A DNA stretch of 54,658 nt, taken from the NCBI GenBank assembly GCA_017395245.1, contig JAFPVR010000011.1:1-54658 (forward strand), in the 5' to 3' direction. The notes beneath the pieces were generated by a model. That model was not told the origin of the DNA and did not search any database. It worked only from the letters and a program-made list of their open reading frames with translations. This document shows positions 41,900-48,558 of this stretch, in pieces. The translations under genes and the position numbers were made by a program. This DNA is from Bacteroidales bacterium. Its GTDB lineage: Bacteria; Bacteroidota; Bacteroidia; Bacteroidales; WCHB1-69. How positions within the stretch are numbered: position 1 is the stretch's first letter; the number at the start of each line of letters is the position of its first letter.

Positions 41900-41921
41900 C
41901 AGTTAGCAGTTAGTAGTTAGT
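41894..41921. repeat. Period-7 repeat (AGTTAGC)
   Basis: TATTAGC, AGTTAGC, AGTTAGT, AGTTAGT. The first unit contains the TAG stop of the preceding gene. Confidence 0.8.
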
Positions 41922-41963
41922 GTTAAAATCCAAAACAAATTGCTGGACTGAACGATTTTTTTG

Positions 41964-41971
41964 TATTTTTG
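41964..41971 (+). promoter_or_regulatory. -7 element (TATTTTTG) for pruA
   Basis: TAnnTTTG match 51 bases before the pruA ATG at 42022. Confidence 0.65.
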
Positions 41972-42021
41972 CGCCGATTTTTTATACCCAAACATAAAAA
42001 TTTAAGAACAAAGAATTTATT

Positions 42022-43647
42022 ATGAACAACGCGAATTATGTTTTCAGAGAGCCGCAGAACGAGCCGGTTTTCTCCTACGCGCCCGGCACACCGGAAAGAG
42101 CCCTGTTGCAACAGGAATTAGACAGACAGTATAACCAAGAGATTGAGATTCCGTTGATCATCGGCGGTAAGGAAGTCCGCACCGGTGACATGGGTCAGGT
42201 GGTGATGCCCACCGAGCACAACCATGTGCTGGCCAAATACCACAAAGTGGGCAAGAAAGAGGTCCAGATGGCCATCGACGCCGCCATGGCAGCCAAAAAG
42301 GACTGGGAAGAGACCCCTTGGATTCAACGCGCTTCCATCATGATGAAAGCCGCCGAGCTGCTCGCCACCAAATACCGCTACATCCTGAACGCCTCCTGTA
42401 TGCTGGGTCAGGGCAAAAGCCCGATGCAGGCCGAAATCGACTGCCCGTGCGAGGCCATCGACTTCCTGCGCTTCAACACCTATTTCGCTTCCCAGCTCTA
42501 CAGCCAGCAACCCATCTCCGACCACGCTACGCTCAACCGCAACGAGTATCGCGGCATGGAAGGCTTTGTGTATGCCATCACCCCGTTCAACTTCACCTCT
42601 ATCGCGTTGAACCTCAACGTGGCGCCCGCCCTCATGGGCAACGTCACCATCTGGAAACCGTCCACCACGGCTATCCTCTCCAACTACTACCTGATGAAAC
42701 TCCTCCAGGAGGCCGGTCTTCCCGACGGCGTCATCAACTTCCTGCCCGGCAGCGGTTCCGTCATCAGCGAAGTGGCCTTCAAGTCACCGCATCTGGCGGG
42801 TATCCACTTCACCGGCAGCACCGGCACCTTCAAGAGCTTCTGGAAGCTCATCGGTGAGAACATCGACATCTACAACACCTACCCGAAGATCGTGGGTGAG
42901 ACCGGCGGCAAGGATTTCATCTTCGCCCACAAGACCGCTCCCGCACGCGAGTTGGCCGTCGCCATCCTGCGCGGCGCCTTCGAGTACCAGGGCCAGAAAT
43001 GCTCCGCAGCCTCCCGCGCCTACGTGCCCCAATCCATCTGGGACGAGACGCTGAAGCATATCAAAGACATGATGAAGACCGTGAAGATGGGTGATGTCCG
43101 CGACTTCTCCAACTTCATCAACGCTGTCATCGACGAGAAATCCTTCGACAACATCGCCGGCTACATCGACCGTGCGAAAGCCTCCAAGGATGCGGAAATC
43201 GTGCTCGGCGGCAACTACGACAAGTCGGTTGGCTACTTCGTGGAGCCCACCATCATCCTCGCCAAGACCACCACTTACGAGTCCATTTGTGAGGAGATCT
43301 TCGGACCGGTCATCACGGTGTACGTCTATGAAGACGACAAATATGAGGAAATGTTGCATGTTTGCGACGAGACTTCTCCGTACGCCCTCACCGGCTCCAT
43401 CATCGCCCGCGACCGCTACGCCATTATGCAGGCCGAAAACATCCTGCGTCATTGCGCCGGCAACTTCTACATCAACGACAAGCCGACAGGCGCGGTGGTG
43501 GGTTGCCAACCCTTCGGCGGCGCCCGCGCTTCCGGCACCAACGACAAGGCCGGCAGCATCCTCAACCTCGTCCGCTGGATCAGCTCCCGCTGCATCAAGG
43601 AGACCTACGTCCCCGCCACGGACTACGGCTACCCGTTCCTCGGATAA
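42022..43647 (+). CDS. pruA: L-glutamate gamma-semialdehyde (1-pyrroline-5-carboxylate) dehydrogenase
   Basis: 541 residues, the single-domain form typical of Bacteroidota. It oxidises glutamate semialdehyde to glutamate with NAD+, the second step of proline degradation. Aldehyde dehydrogenase motifs: ITPFNFTSIALNLNVAPALM and NVTIWKPS (NAD+ binding), HFTGSTGTFKSFW, the general base Glu in VGETGGKDF, and the catalytic Cys in GQKCSAASRAYV. The end CQPFGGARASGTNDKAGS is characteristic of the PruA group. No proline dehydrogenase gene is adjacent. A strong terminator follows. Confidence 0.96.
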   Translation: MNNANYVFREPQNEPVFSYAPGTPERALLQQELDRQYNQEIEIPLIIGGKEVRTGDMGQVVMPTEHNHVLAKYHKVGKKEVQMAIDAAMAAKKDWEETPWIQRASIMMKAAELLATKYRYILNASCMLGQGKSPMQAEIDCPCEAIDFLRFNTYFASQLYSQQPISDHATLNRNEYRGMEGFVYAITPFNFTSIALNLNVAPALMGNVTIWKPSTTAILSNYYLMKLLQEAGLPDGVINFLPGSGSVISEVAFKSPHLAGIHFTGSTGTFKSFWKLIGENIDIYNTYPKIVGETGGKDFIFAHKTAPARELAVAILRGAFEYQGQKCSAASRAYVPQSIWDETLKHIKDMMKTVKMGDVRDFSNFINAVIDEKSFDNIAGYIDRAKASKDAEIVLGGNYDKSVGYFVEPTIILAKTTTYESICEEIFGPVITVYVYEDDKYEEMLHVCDETSPYALTGSIIARDRYAIMQAENILRHCAGNFYINDKPTGAVVGCQPFGGARASGTNDKAGSILNLVRWISSRCIKETYVPATDYGYPFLG

Positions 43648-43667
43648 TCCTGTTGAAATCTGTTATC

Positions 43668-43698
43668 AAAAAGGCGACTCATGGGGGTCGCCTTTTTT
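43668..43698. terminator. Intrinsic terminator after pruA
   Basis: A5 GGCGAC (43668-43678) pairs with GTCGCC T6 (43687-43698) around an 8-base loop. A-T symmetry allows use from both strands, including for the gene at 43740-44237. Confidence 0.88.
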
Positions 43699-43739
43699 GG
43701 CTTAAACGGTCACGAAGACACGGGCAGGGAGTTCACGCT

Positions 43740-44237
43740 CTACGCCACGGTGACGGTGGTGTTGCCGCTGCCCGATGAGCTGAGCGTGATGACATTAGGC
43801 CATGCGCCGGTGAGGAAGACCTCTTCAAAACCGTCCTTCATCGCGATTTTGATGGCGTCGGGATGCTCCGTGGCGTAGGCGCTGATGGCGGCCTCCACCT
43901 CGGAGATGTCGATCGCGTCGCCCGCCACCCAACGCTCGGCCAGAGGCGCCAGCGCACAAGTCAGATGCTTGCCGTTCTCGGCGTGATAGCGGTTGTAGGG
44001 GTTGCCGTTGCCCTTCGGCGTGAAGGTCTGCTTGATGGTGAATTGGTGATACCTCAGATGCATCTGCACCATCTTGAAGATGGCCTGGCGCTTCAAGGCC
44101 GCAGGGGTCTTGAACATGCGGGCAGGCATGGTGGGGGTTGAACGGGCGTAGGTGACGCCGTTACGCGTGTAATAGGTGATACCGTCAATGGTACCGGAAG
44201 CTTTGCGGCCAACGCCGACTTGTTTGATAATTGCCAT
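43740..44237 (-). CDS. Hypothetical Bacteroidota protein, possibly DUF6266-like
   Basis: 165 residues, no signal peptide. It begins MAIIKQVGVGRKASGTIDGI and continues TYYTRNGVTYARS. The 'G-x-x-x-G-x-I-x-x-x-x-Y-Y-x-R-x-G' start is like the small DUF6266-type proteins common in Bacteroidota, but the rest (KRQAIFKMVQMHLRYHQFTI; ALAPLAERWVAGDAIDISEV) gives no clear family. The end is Ser/Gly/Thr-rich (SSSGSGNTTVTVA). A promoter lies about 120 bases upstream, beyond a period-7 repeat in the leader. No function proposed. Confidence 0.65.
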   Translation of the reverse strand: MAIIKQVGVGRKASGTIDGITYYTRNGVTYARSTPTMPARMFKTPAALKRQAIFKMVQMHLRYHQFTIKQTFTPKGNGNPYNRYHAENGKHLTCALAPLAERWVAGDAIDISEVEAAISAYATEHPDAIKIAMKDGFEEVFLTGAWPNVITLSSSGSGNTTVTVA

Positions 44238-44253
44238 AGCTGTTTGATTTTAA

Positions 44254-44305
44254 TGGTGAATGATTGGTGATTGGTGAATTGTGATTGGTGATTAGTGAAT
44301 AATGC
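44254..44305. repeat. Period-7 repeat (TTGGTGA units)
   Basis: TGGTGAA, three offset bases, then TTGGTGA, TTGGTGA, ATTGTGA, TTGGTGA, TTAGTGA, ATAATGC, in the leader of the gene at 43740-44237. A shorter echo (TAGTGAA, TTAGTGC) lies near 44338-44352. Confidence 0.8.
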
Positions 44306-44356
44306 AGGTACAGGAACTCACAAAAACAGATAGTGTATTAGTGAATTAGTGCACTG

Positions 44357-44364
44357 CAAATATA
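44357..44364 (-). promoter_or_regulatory. -7 element (TATATTTG) for the 165-residue hypothetical gene
   Basis: Minus-strand TAnnTTTG match 120 bases before the ATG at 44237. The TTGGTGA array lies within the leader. Confidence 0.5.
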
Positions 44365-44540
44365 ATACACATATTTGCGTTTTCGTCAATTGTTGATAAC
44401 TTTTTTTCTCGTTGGCTTTCAACATGTTGCACGGGTATTGTCATCGTCCTGCACGCAAGAGAGGCAAAAATTTCGCAGAAAATCGCTTTTTTTTCCGCAA
44501 AATCGAAAGCGGCAGGTTAGGGGGAGGGAGGGTTACAGGA

Positions 44541-44613
44541 TTACGCGATTTCACGGTTGGAAGGTTACGCGGTTCAGGGTCAGAGGGTTACGCGGTTGCT
44601 GGGTTATGGTTAC
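44541..44613. repeat. 73-bp direct repeat, left copy beside the RAYT gene
   Basis: Matches 45848-45920 at 70 of 73 positions in the same orientation. It is itself built from degenerate 8-base units such as GGTTACGC and GGTTCAGG. Confidence 0.9.
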
Positions 44614-44625
44614 GTGGTTGCAGGG

Positions 44626-45789
44626 TTATTTGACAATTCTGGCCTTGCCGGAGAAGGAGCAGATTTCGGCGGCGAGGGTGTTGAGGTTATGAAAGCGGCT
44701 GTAGTCGCTGTCGGAGGGCACGCCGCCCACGTCGCCCATCCGGTCGAGCTGCCAGGGGGCGAGGATGAGCAGGCTGCCGTCGGCGCAGGCTTCGAAGCGC
44801 TGCCGTTCGGGTTTCCAATAGGGTGTGATCGGTTCTTTCTGCAGGTGGATGAGCGGGTAGCCTTTCTCCATGCATTCGTTTTTCATCAGCAGTTCCCCTT
44901 TCGAGATGCCGGGGGTCACGATCACTGTGGCGCCACCGAGAACGACCTTCTCCCATTCTTCGTGCTGGCGGGCGTAGTCCTCGGTGTCCTCGTAGGGCTG
45001 TCCGGTGGCGGGATGCCGCCGGTGGCACTGCACCTGCACCCTGTTGGCCCACCGCAGGAGGAACAGGTTCCCGAAGGCGCCGTAGTCGTGTCCGCCTATC
45101 TGCACGTGCAGGCAGCGCCGCATCAGGTCGGGCAGGGCCCGCCGCACAAGGGCGCGCCGCGGGTTGTCGTGCACGTAAGCGATCATCGCCTCCCTGTGGC
45201 GGTCGTCCAGGCACACCGTATCATCGTAGTTGTCGTCGAACAAGGGGCGGTGTTGGCGGGGCACCAGGGCGTAGTATTGTTGGCGCTGGTTTTTGGAAAG
45301 GTTGTTTACAAGCGCCCCTTCGCTGTGAAACCTCTTCGCTTTTTCCCGCAACCAAAGCGGGGTTGCGGGGCTGTTGCAATCGACCGATATTGGTCGGTTG
45401 CGCGAATCCGGCACCCCCAGCATTTGCTGCCACCTGCTGGTGCAAGCGGCTTTAAAGGCCTGTATTATATCCCCAAGGCTCCATTCCATCGGCTCCTTCA
45501 CCTCTATCACGCCGTGGAAGTGGTCGGGCATGCACACGCAGGCGTGCACGACCACGCGGTTGCCGTGTTTGGCTTGCATGGCCGGCGTTTGCTCCCAAAA
45601 CTGCCGCACCGCTTCCCCTAATGGGGTGGGGGTTATCGTTTCGTGGCCATTCTCGGTCGAGAAAGAGGCCAGCAACGGACGGCGCCCGCTCACCACCAGT
45701 GTGATAAGATAGGTACCGGCATCATGATAGTCGTGACCTGGGTTGCGTGGACGGTAGGAGGTGGTTTTCATAATTTGTTTGTCATTCAT
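44626..45789 (-). CDS. REP-associated tyrosine transposase (RAYT, IS200/Y1 family)
   Basis: About 387 residues from ATG 45789, 22 bases after a TATTTTTG promoter; ATG 45771 (MKTTSYRPRNPGHDY) also fits. Y1 HUH motifs: AGTYLITLVVSGRRPLL near the start, the HUH pair in CVCMPDHFHGVIEVK, and the probable catalytic Tyr in IAYVHDNPRRALVRR. RAYTs are single-copy housekeeping-like relatives of IS200 transposases thought to mobilise REP palindromes. The C-terminal ~160 residues (WEKVVLGGATVIVTPGISKG ... ERQRFEACADGSLLILAPW) are longer than a minimal RAYT and resemble a DprA-like or second domain, as seen in some Bacteroidota copies. It lies between 73-bp direct repeats. Confidence 0.85.
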   Translation of the reverse strand: MNDKQIMKTTSYRPRNPGHDYHDAGTYLITLVVSGRRPLLASFSTENGHETITPTPLGEAVRQFWEQTPAMQAKHGNRVVVHACVCMPDHFHGVIEVKEPMEWSLGDIIQAFKAACTSRWQQMLGVPDSRNRPISVDCNSPATPLWLREKAKRFHSEGALVNNLSKNQRQQYYALVPRQHRPLFDDNYDDTVCLDDRHREAMIAYVHDNPRRALVRRALPDLMRRCLHVQIGGHDYGAFGNLFLLRWANRVQVQCHRRHPATGQPYEDTEDYARQHEEWEKVVLGGATVIVTPGISKGELLMKNECMEKGYPLIHLQKEPITPYWKPERQRFEACADGSLLILAPWQLDRMGDVGGVPSDSDYSRFHNLNTLAAEICSFSGKARIVK

Positions 45790-45810
45790 AATACCTTGTT
45801 TTTGAATGCG

Positions 45811-45818
45811 CAAAAATA
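45811..45818 (-). promoter_or_regulatory. -7 element (TATTTTTG) for the RAYT gene
   Basis: Minus-strand TAnnTTTG match 22 bases before ATG 45789. Confidence 0.6.
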
Positions 45819-45847
45819 CGAAAATTTCGGGTTTCACGGTTACAAGG

Positions 45848-45920
45848 TTACGCGATTTCACGGTTGGAAGGTTACGCGGTTCAGGGTCAGAAGTTTACGC
45901 GGTTGCAGGGTTATGGTTAC
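45848..45920. repeat. 73-bp direct repeat, right copy beside the RAYT gene
   Basis: Same orientation as 44541-44613, with three mismatches (two near its middle and one 17 bases from the end). Confidence 0.9.
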
Positions 45921-45974
45921 CTGCGGTCTTTCCGGGCACTTGCCACGCCGCCGCCAAGGTCTTCTTTCGGTTGT

Positions 45975-46081
45975 GAGCGACAGTGGATCCGACAGTGGAG
46001 CGACAGTGATCCGACAGTGGAGCGACAGTGATCCGACAGTGATCCGACAGAAGAGCGACAGTGGTCCGACAGAAGAGCGAC
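45975..46081. repeat. 11-bp tandem repeat (GAGCGACAGTG / ATCCGACAGTG)
   Basis: About ten units alternating GAGCGACAGTG with ATCCGACAGTG or ATCCGACAGAA; one unit has an extra base. No gene is seen between 45790 and 46243, which is nearly all repeat DNA. Confidence 0.88.
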
Positions 46082-46110
46082 GCAGATGCAAGGTTGCCGC
46101 ACCTCAACAG

Positions 46111-46201
46111 CTGAATCCCGAATCCCGAATCCCGAATCCTGAATCCCGAATCCCGAATCCTGAAACCTGAATCCTGAAACTTGAAACCTGAAACTTGAAA
46201 C
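46111..46201. repeat. 13-unit period-7 repeat (CCGAATC to TTGAAAC)
   Basis: Thirteen units in exact register changing gradually from CTGAATC/CCGAATC to CTGAAAC/TTGAAAC. The final units are the same as those at 41257-41278 and, inverted, at 8327. It ends 11 bases before the promoter at 46212. Confidence 0.93.
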
Positions 46202-46211
46202 TAAAAAATTG

Positions 46212-46219
46212 TATCTTTG
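46212..46219 (+). promoter_or_regulatory. -7 element (TATCTTTG) for the YD-repeat-like gene
   Basis: TAnnTTTG match 25 bases before the ATG at 46244. Confidence 0.65.
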
Positions 46220-46243
46220 CCCCAACTTTAAAACCCCAAAACA

Positions 46244-47134
46244 ATGAAAAGTCTCAAAATCATCAAGAAGGAATACCAGCGGGTCGGTTATGACGCGCAA
46301 GACATTGAACCTGTGGAATATACGGAAGGCTATGCCGAATATGACGACAACGGCCTCCTCCTGCGCGAGGAACGTTACGAACCTGACGGCTCCCTCAACA
46401 CACTGACCGTCAACACCTACGACGAGAAAGGGAACCTAGTGCAGACCGAGCAATACGACCAAGACCATATCCTGCTGCAAAAGTCTGTGAACCAGTACGA
46501 TGAAAACGGCCTTTTAGTGGCGCAAAGCAACTACTACGGCGACGCCTCCGACGAATATGTCACTAAATTTTACTACGATGATGAAAACAACGTGGTGAAA
46601 CAGGAAGTTTACGTCAACGGGAAACTCGATTATGTGGAAAAAACGACCACATACCAAGACGGCCGCCCCGAAACCGTGACCGAGAACGACGACTACGGCA
46701 ATGTCATGTATGTTCATCATTATCAGTACGATGAGAAGGGGCAAGTTTCCGTTTACTCCCGCGAAGAGGTGCAGAACAACGACCGCCGCACCTACGAATT
46801 CACCTACAACGACAACGGCGACCGCGTCAAAGACCTCATCTATGACTATGACATGAAGCTGATTGCCAAAGTCAACCGCACCTTCGACGAGCAGAACCGC
46901 CAGATTGAGATTGTGGAGGAGGACCTCGACAGCTACCGCCGCATCACCATGGAATATGACGGCGACCGCGTGGTGAAAAACACGATGTTCAACAAGAATG
47001 GCGACATCACCGGCTGGGCGGAATACGAATACGCGGACGACGGCCGCCAGAGCATGGCCCGCGAGTTCATCCCCGACGAGGTGGAACCGGAGAATTTCCG
47101 CATGTTGCGCGAAACGGTGTATGTTAGGGGCTAA
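46244..47134 (+). CDS. Cytoplasmic YD/RHS-repeat-like protein
   Basis: 296 residues, no signal peptide or membrane helix. About ten degenerate units of ~22 residues with a 'Y-D-x-x-G-x-x-x-x-x-x-x-Y' pattern: YDDNGLLLREERYE, YDEKGNLVQTEQYD, YDENGLLVAQSNYY, YDEKGQVSVYSREE, YNDNGDRVKDLIYD. This is the beta-hairpin repeat of YD/RHS proteins, but without a secreted toxin core or export signal. It is very acidic. The function is unknown; a beta-sheet scaffold is the most that the sequence supports. It stands alone between its own promoter and a GTAGAGACG palindrome. Confidence 0.75.
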   Translation: MKSLKIIKKEYQRVGYDAQDIEPVEYTEGYAEYDDNGLLLREERYEPDGSLNTLTVNTYDEKGNLVQTEQYDQDHILLQKSVNQYDENGLLVAQSNYYGDASDEYVTKFYYDDENNVVKQEVYVNGKLDYVEKTTTYQDGRPETVTENDDYGNVMYVHHYQYDEKGQVSVYSREEVQNNDRRTYEFTYNDNGDRVKDLIYDYDMKLIAKVNRTFDEQNRQIEIVEEDLDSYRRITMEYDGDRVVKNTMFNKNGDITGWAEYEYADDGRQSMAREFIPDEVEPENFRMLRETVYVRG

Positions 47135-47184
47135 GGCGTTAAACCTTCAGGTTAAAAACACATCTTTCTCCTGATTTCGCCATT

Positions 47185-47212
47185 GTAGAGACGTGCCGTG
47201 GCGCGTCTCTAC
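47185..47212. repeat. GTAGAGACG palindrome before serS
   Basis: Arms GTAGAGACG / CGTCTCTAC around a 10-base centre, between the YD-repeat gene and serS. Confidence 0.8.
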
Positions 47213-47251
47213 AGGACGTAAAACATTTGTCCTAACATTTTTAAAAAATCG

Positions 47252-47259
47252 TATCTTTG
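47252..47259 (+). promoter_or_regulatory. -7 element (TATCTTTG) for serS
   Basis: TAnnTTTG match 22 bases before the serS ATG at 47281. Confidence 0.65.
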
Positions 47260-47280
47260 CGCCCTTAAAATTTCAAGACG

Positions 47281-48552
47281 ATGTTACAGATCCAACTTTT
47301 AAGAGAGAATCCCCAAGAGGTTATTGACAGACTGAAAATCAAGAATTTCGACGCTACGGAACTGGTGGCCGAGATTCGTGAACTGGATAGCGAAAACCGC
47401 AACCTGAAGAAAAAAATCGACGACAACCTGATGGCGCAGAACCAGGGCGCGAAGAAGATCGGACAGCTCTTCAAAGAGGGCAAGCGCGACGAGGCCGAGG
47501 CTCTGAAAGCCGAGATGGCCACCCTGAAGGAGAGCGAGCGCGCCGACCGTGCCAAACTGCAAGAACAGGAAGAACTGCTGCAGAGCAAGATGGTGCTGCT
47601 GCCCAACCTGCCCAACGCCGCCGTGAAACCCGGAAAGGGCGCGGAAGACAACGAAATCGTTTACAAACAAGGCGACGATTCCAATCTGCCGGAGGGCGCA
47701 CTCCCCCACTGGGAACTCGTCAAGAAATACGACATCATCGACTTTGAGCTCGGCACCAAAATCACCGGCGCCGGCTTCCCCGTCTACAAAGGCAAAGGCG
47801 CCCGTCTGCAACGCGCCCTCATCGACTTCTTCCTCGACGAAGCCACCGCAGCCGGCTTCACGGAAATCCAACCGCCCTACATGGTGAACGAGGATTCCGC
47901 CTACGGTACCGGCCAACTGCCTGACAAAGAGGGACAAATGTATCACTGCCAGGTCGATAACTTCTACCTCATCCCCACCGCCGAGGTGCCCGTCACCAAC
48001 ATCTACCGCGATGTGATTCTCAAGGAGAGCGACTTCCCGTTGAAGAACTGCGCCTACTCTGCCTGCTTCCGTCGCGAGGCCGGCTCCTACGGCAAGGACG
48101 TGCGTGGCCTCAACCGTCTACACCAGTTCGACAAGATCGAGATTGTGACTATCGAGCACCCCGACCGCTCCTACCAGACGTTGGAGGAGATGACAAACCA
48201 CGGCAAAATGCTGCTTACCAAGCTGGGTCTGCCTTTCCGCGTACTGCGTCTTTGCGGCGGTGACATCAGCTTCACTTCCGCCCTCACCTACGACCTGGAA
48301 GTCTATTCCAAGGCCCAGCAGAAGTGGTTGGAGGTCAGCTCCGTCTCCAACTTCGAATCCTACCAGGCCAACCGCCTGAAACTGCGGTACAAAGATGCCA
48401 CCGGCAAGACCAAACTGGCCCACACGCTCAACGGCAGCGCATTGGCATTGCCGCGCGTGCTCGCCGCCCTGTTGGAAAACAACCAGACCGACAAGGGCAT
48501 CGTCATCCCCGAAGTGCTTCGTCCCTACACCCGCTTCGACATCATCGACTAA
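47281..48552 (+). CDS. serS: Serine--tRNA ligase
   Basis: 423 residues, full length. It charges tRNA-Ser (and tRNA-Sec where present) with serine. N-terminal tRNA-binding coiled coil (~30-100: RELDSENRNLKKKIDDNLMA onward). Class II catalytic core: motif 1 region ALIDFFLDEATAAGFTEIQP, TAEVPVTN, motif 2 FRREAGSYGKDVRGLNRLHQ, and motif 3 LNGSALALPRVLAALLENNQ near the end, closing with VIPEVLRPY. It begins a tightly packed run of serS, TPR protein and methyltransferase genes, with gaps of 6 and 5 bases. Confidence 0.97.
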   Translation: MLQIQLLRENPQEVIDRLKIKNFDATELVAEIRELDSENRNLKKKIDDNLMAQNQGAKKIGQLFKEGKRDEAEALKAEMATLKESERADRAKLQEQEELLQSKMVLLPNLPNAAVKPGKGAEDNEIVYKQGDDSNLPEGALPHWELVKKYDIIDFELGTKITGAGFPVYKGKGARLQRALIDFFLDEATAAGFTEIQPPYMVNEDSAYGTGQLPDKEGQMYHCQVDNFYLIPTAEVPVTNIYRDVILKESDFPLKNCAYSACFRREAGSYGKDVRGLNRLHQFDKIEIVTIEHPDRSYQTLEEMTNHGKMLLTKLGLPFRVLRLCGGDISFTSALTYDLEVYSKAQQKWLEVSSVSNFESYQANRLKLRYKDATGKTKLAHTLNGSALALPRVLAALLENNQTDKGIVIPEVLRPYTRFDIID

Positions 48553-48558
48553 CCTTCG

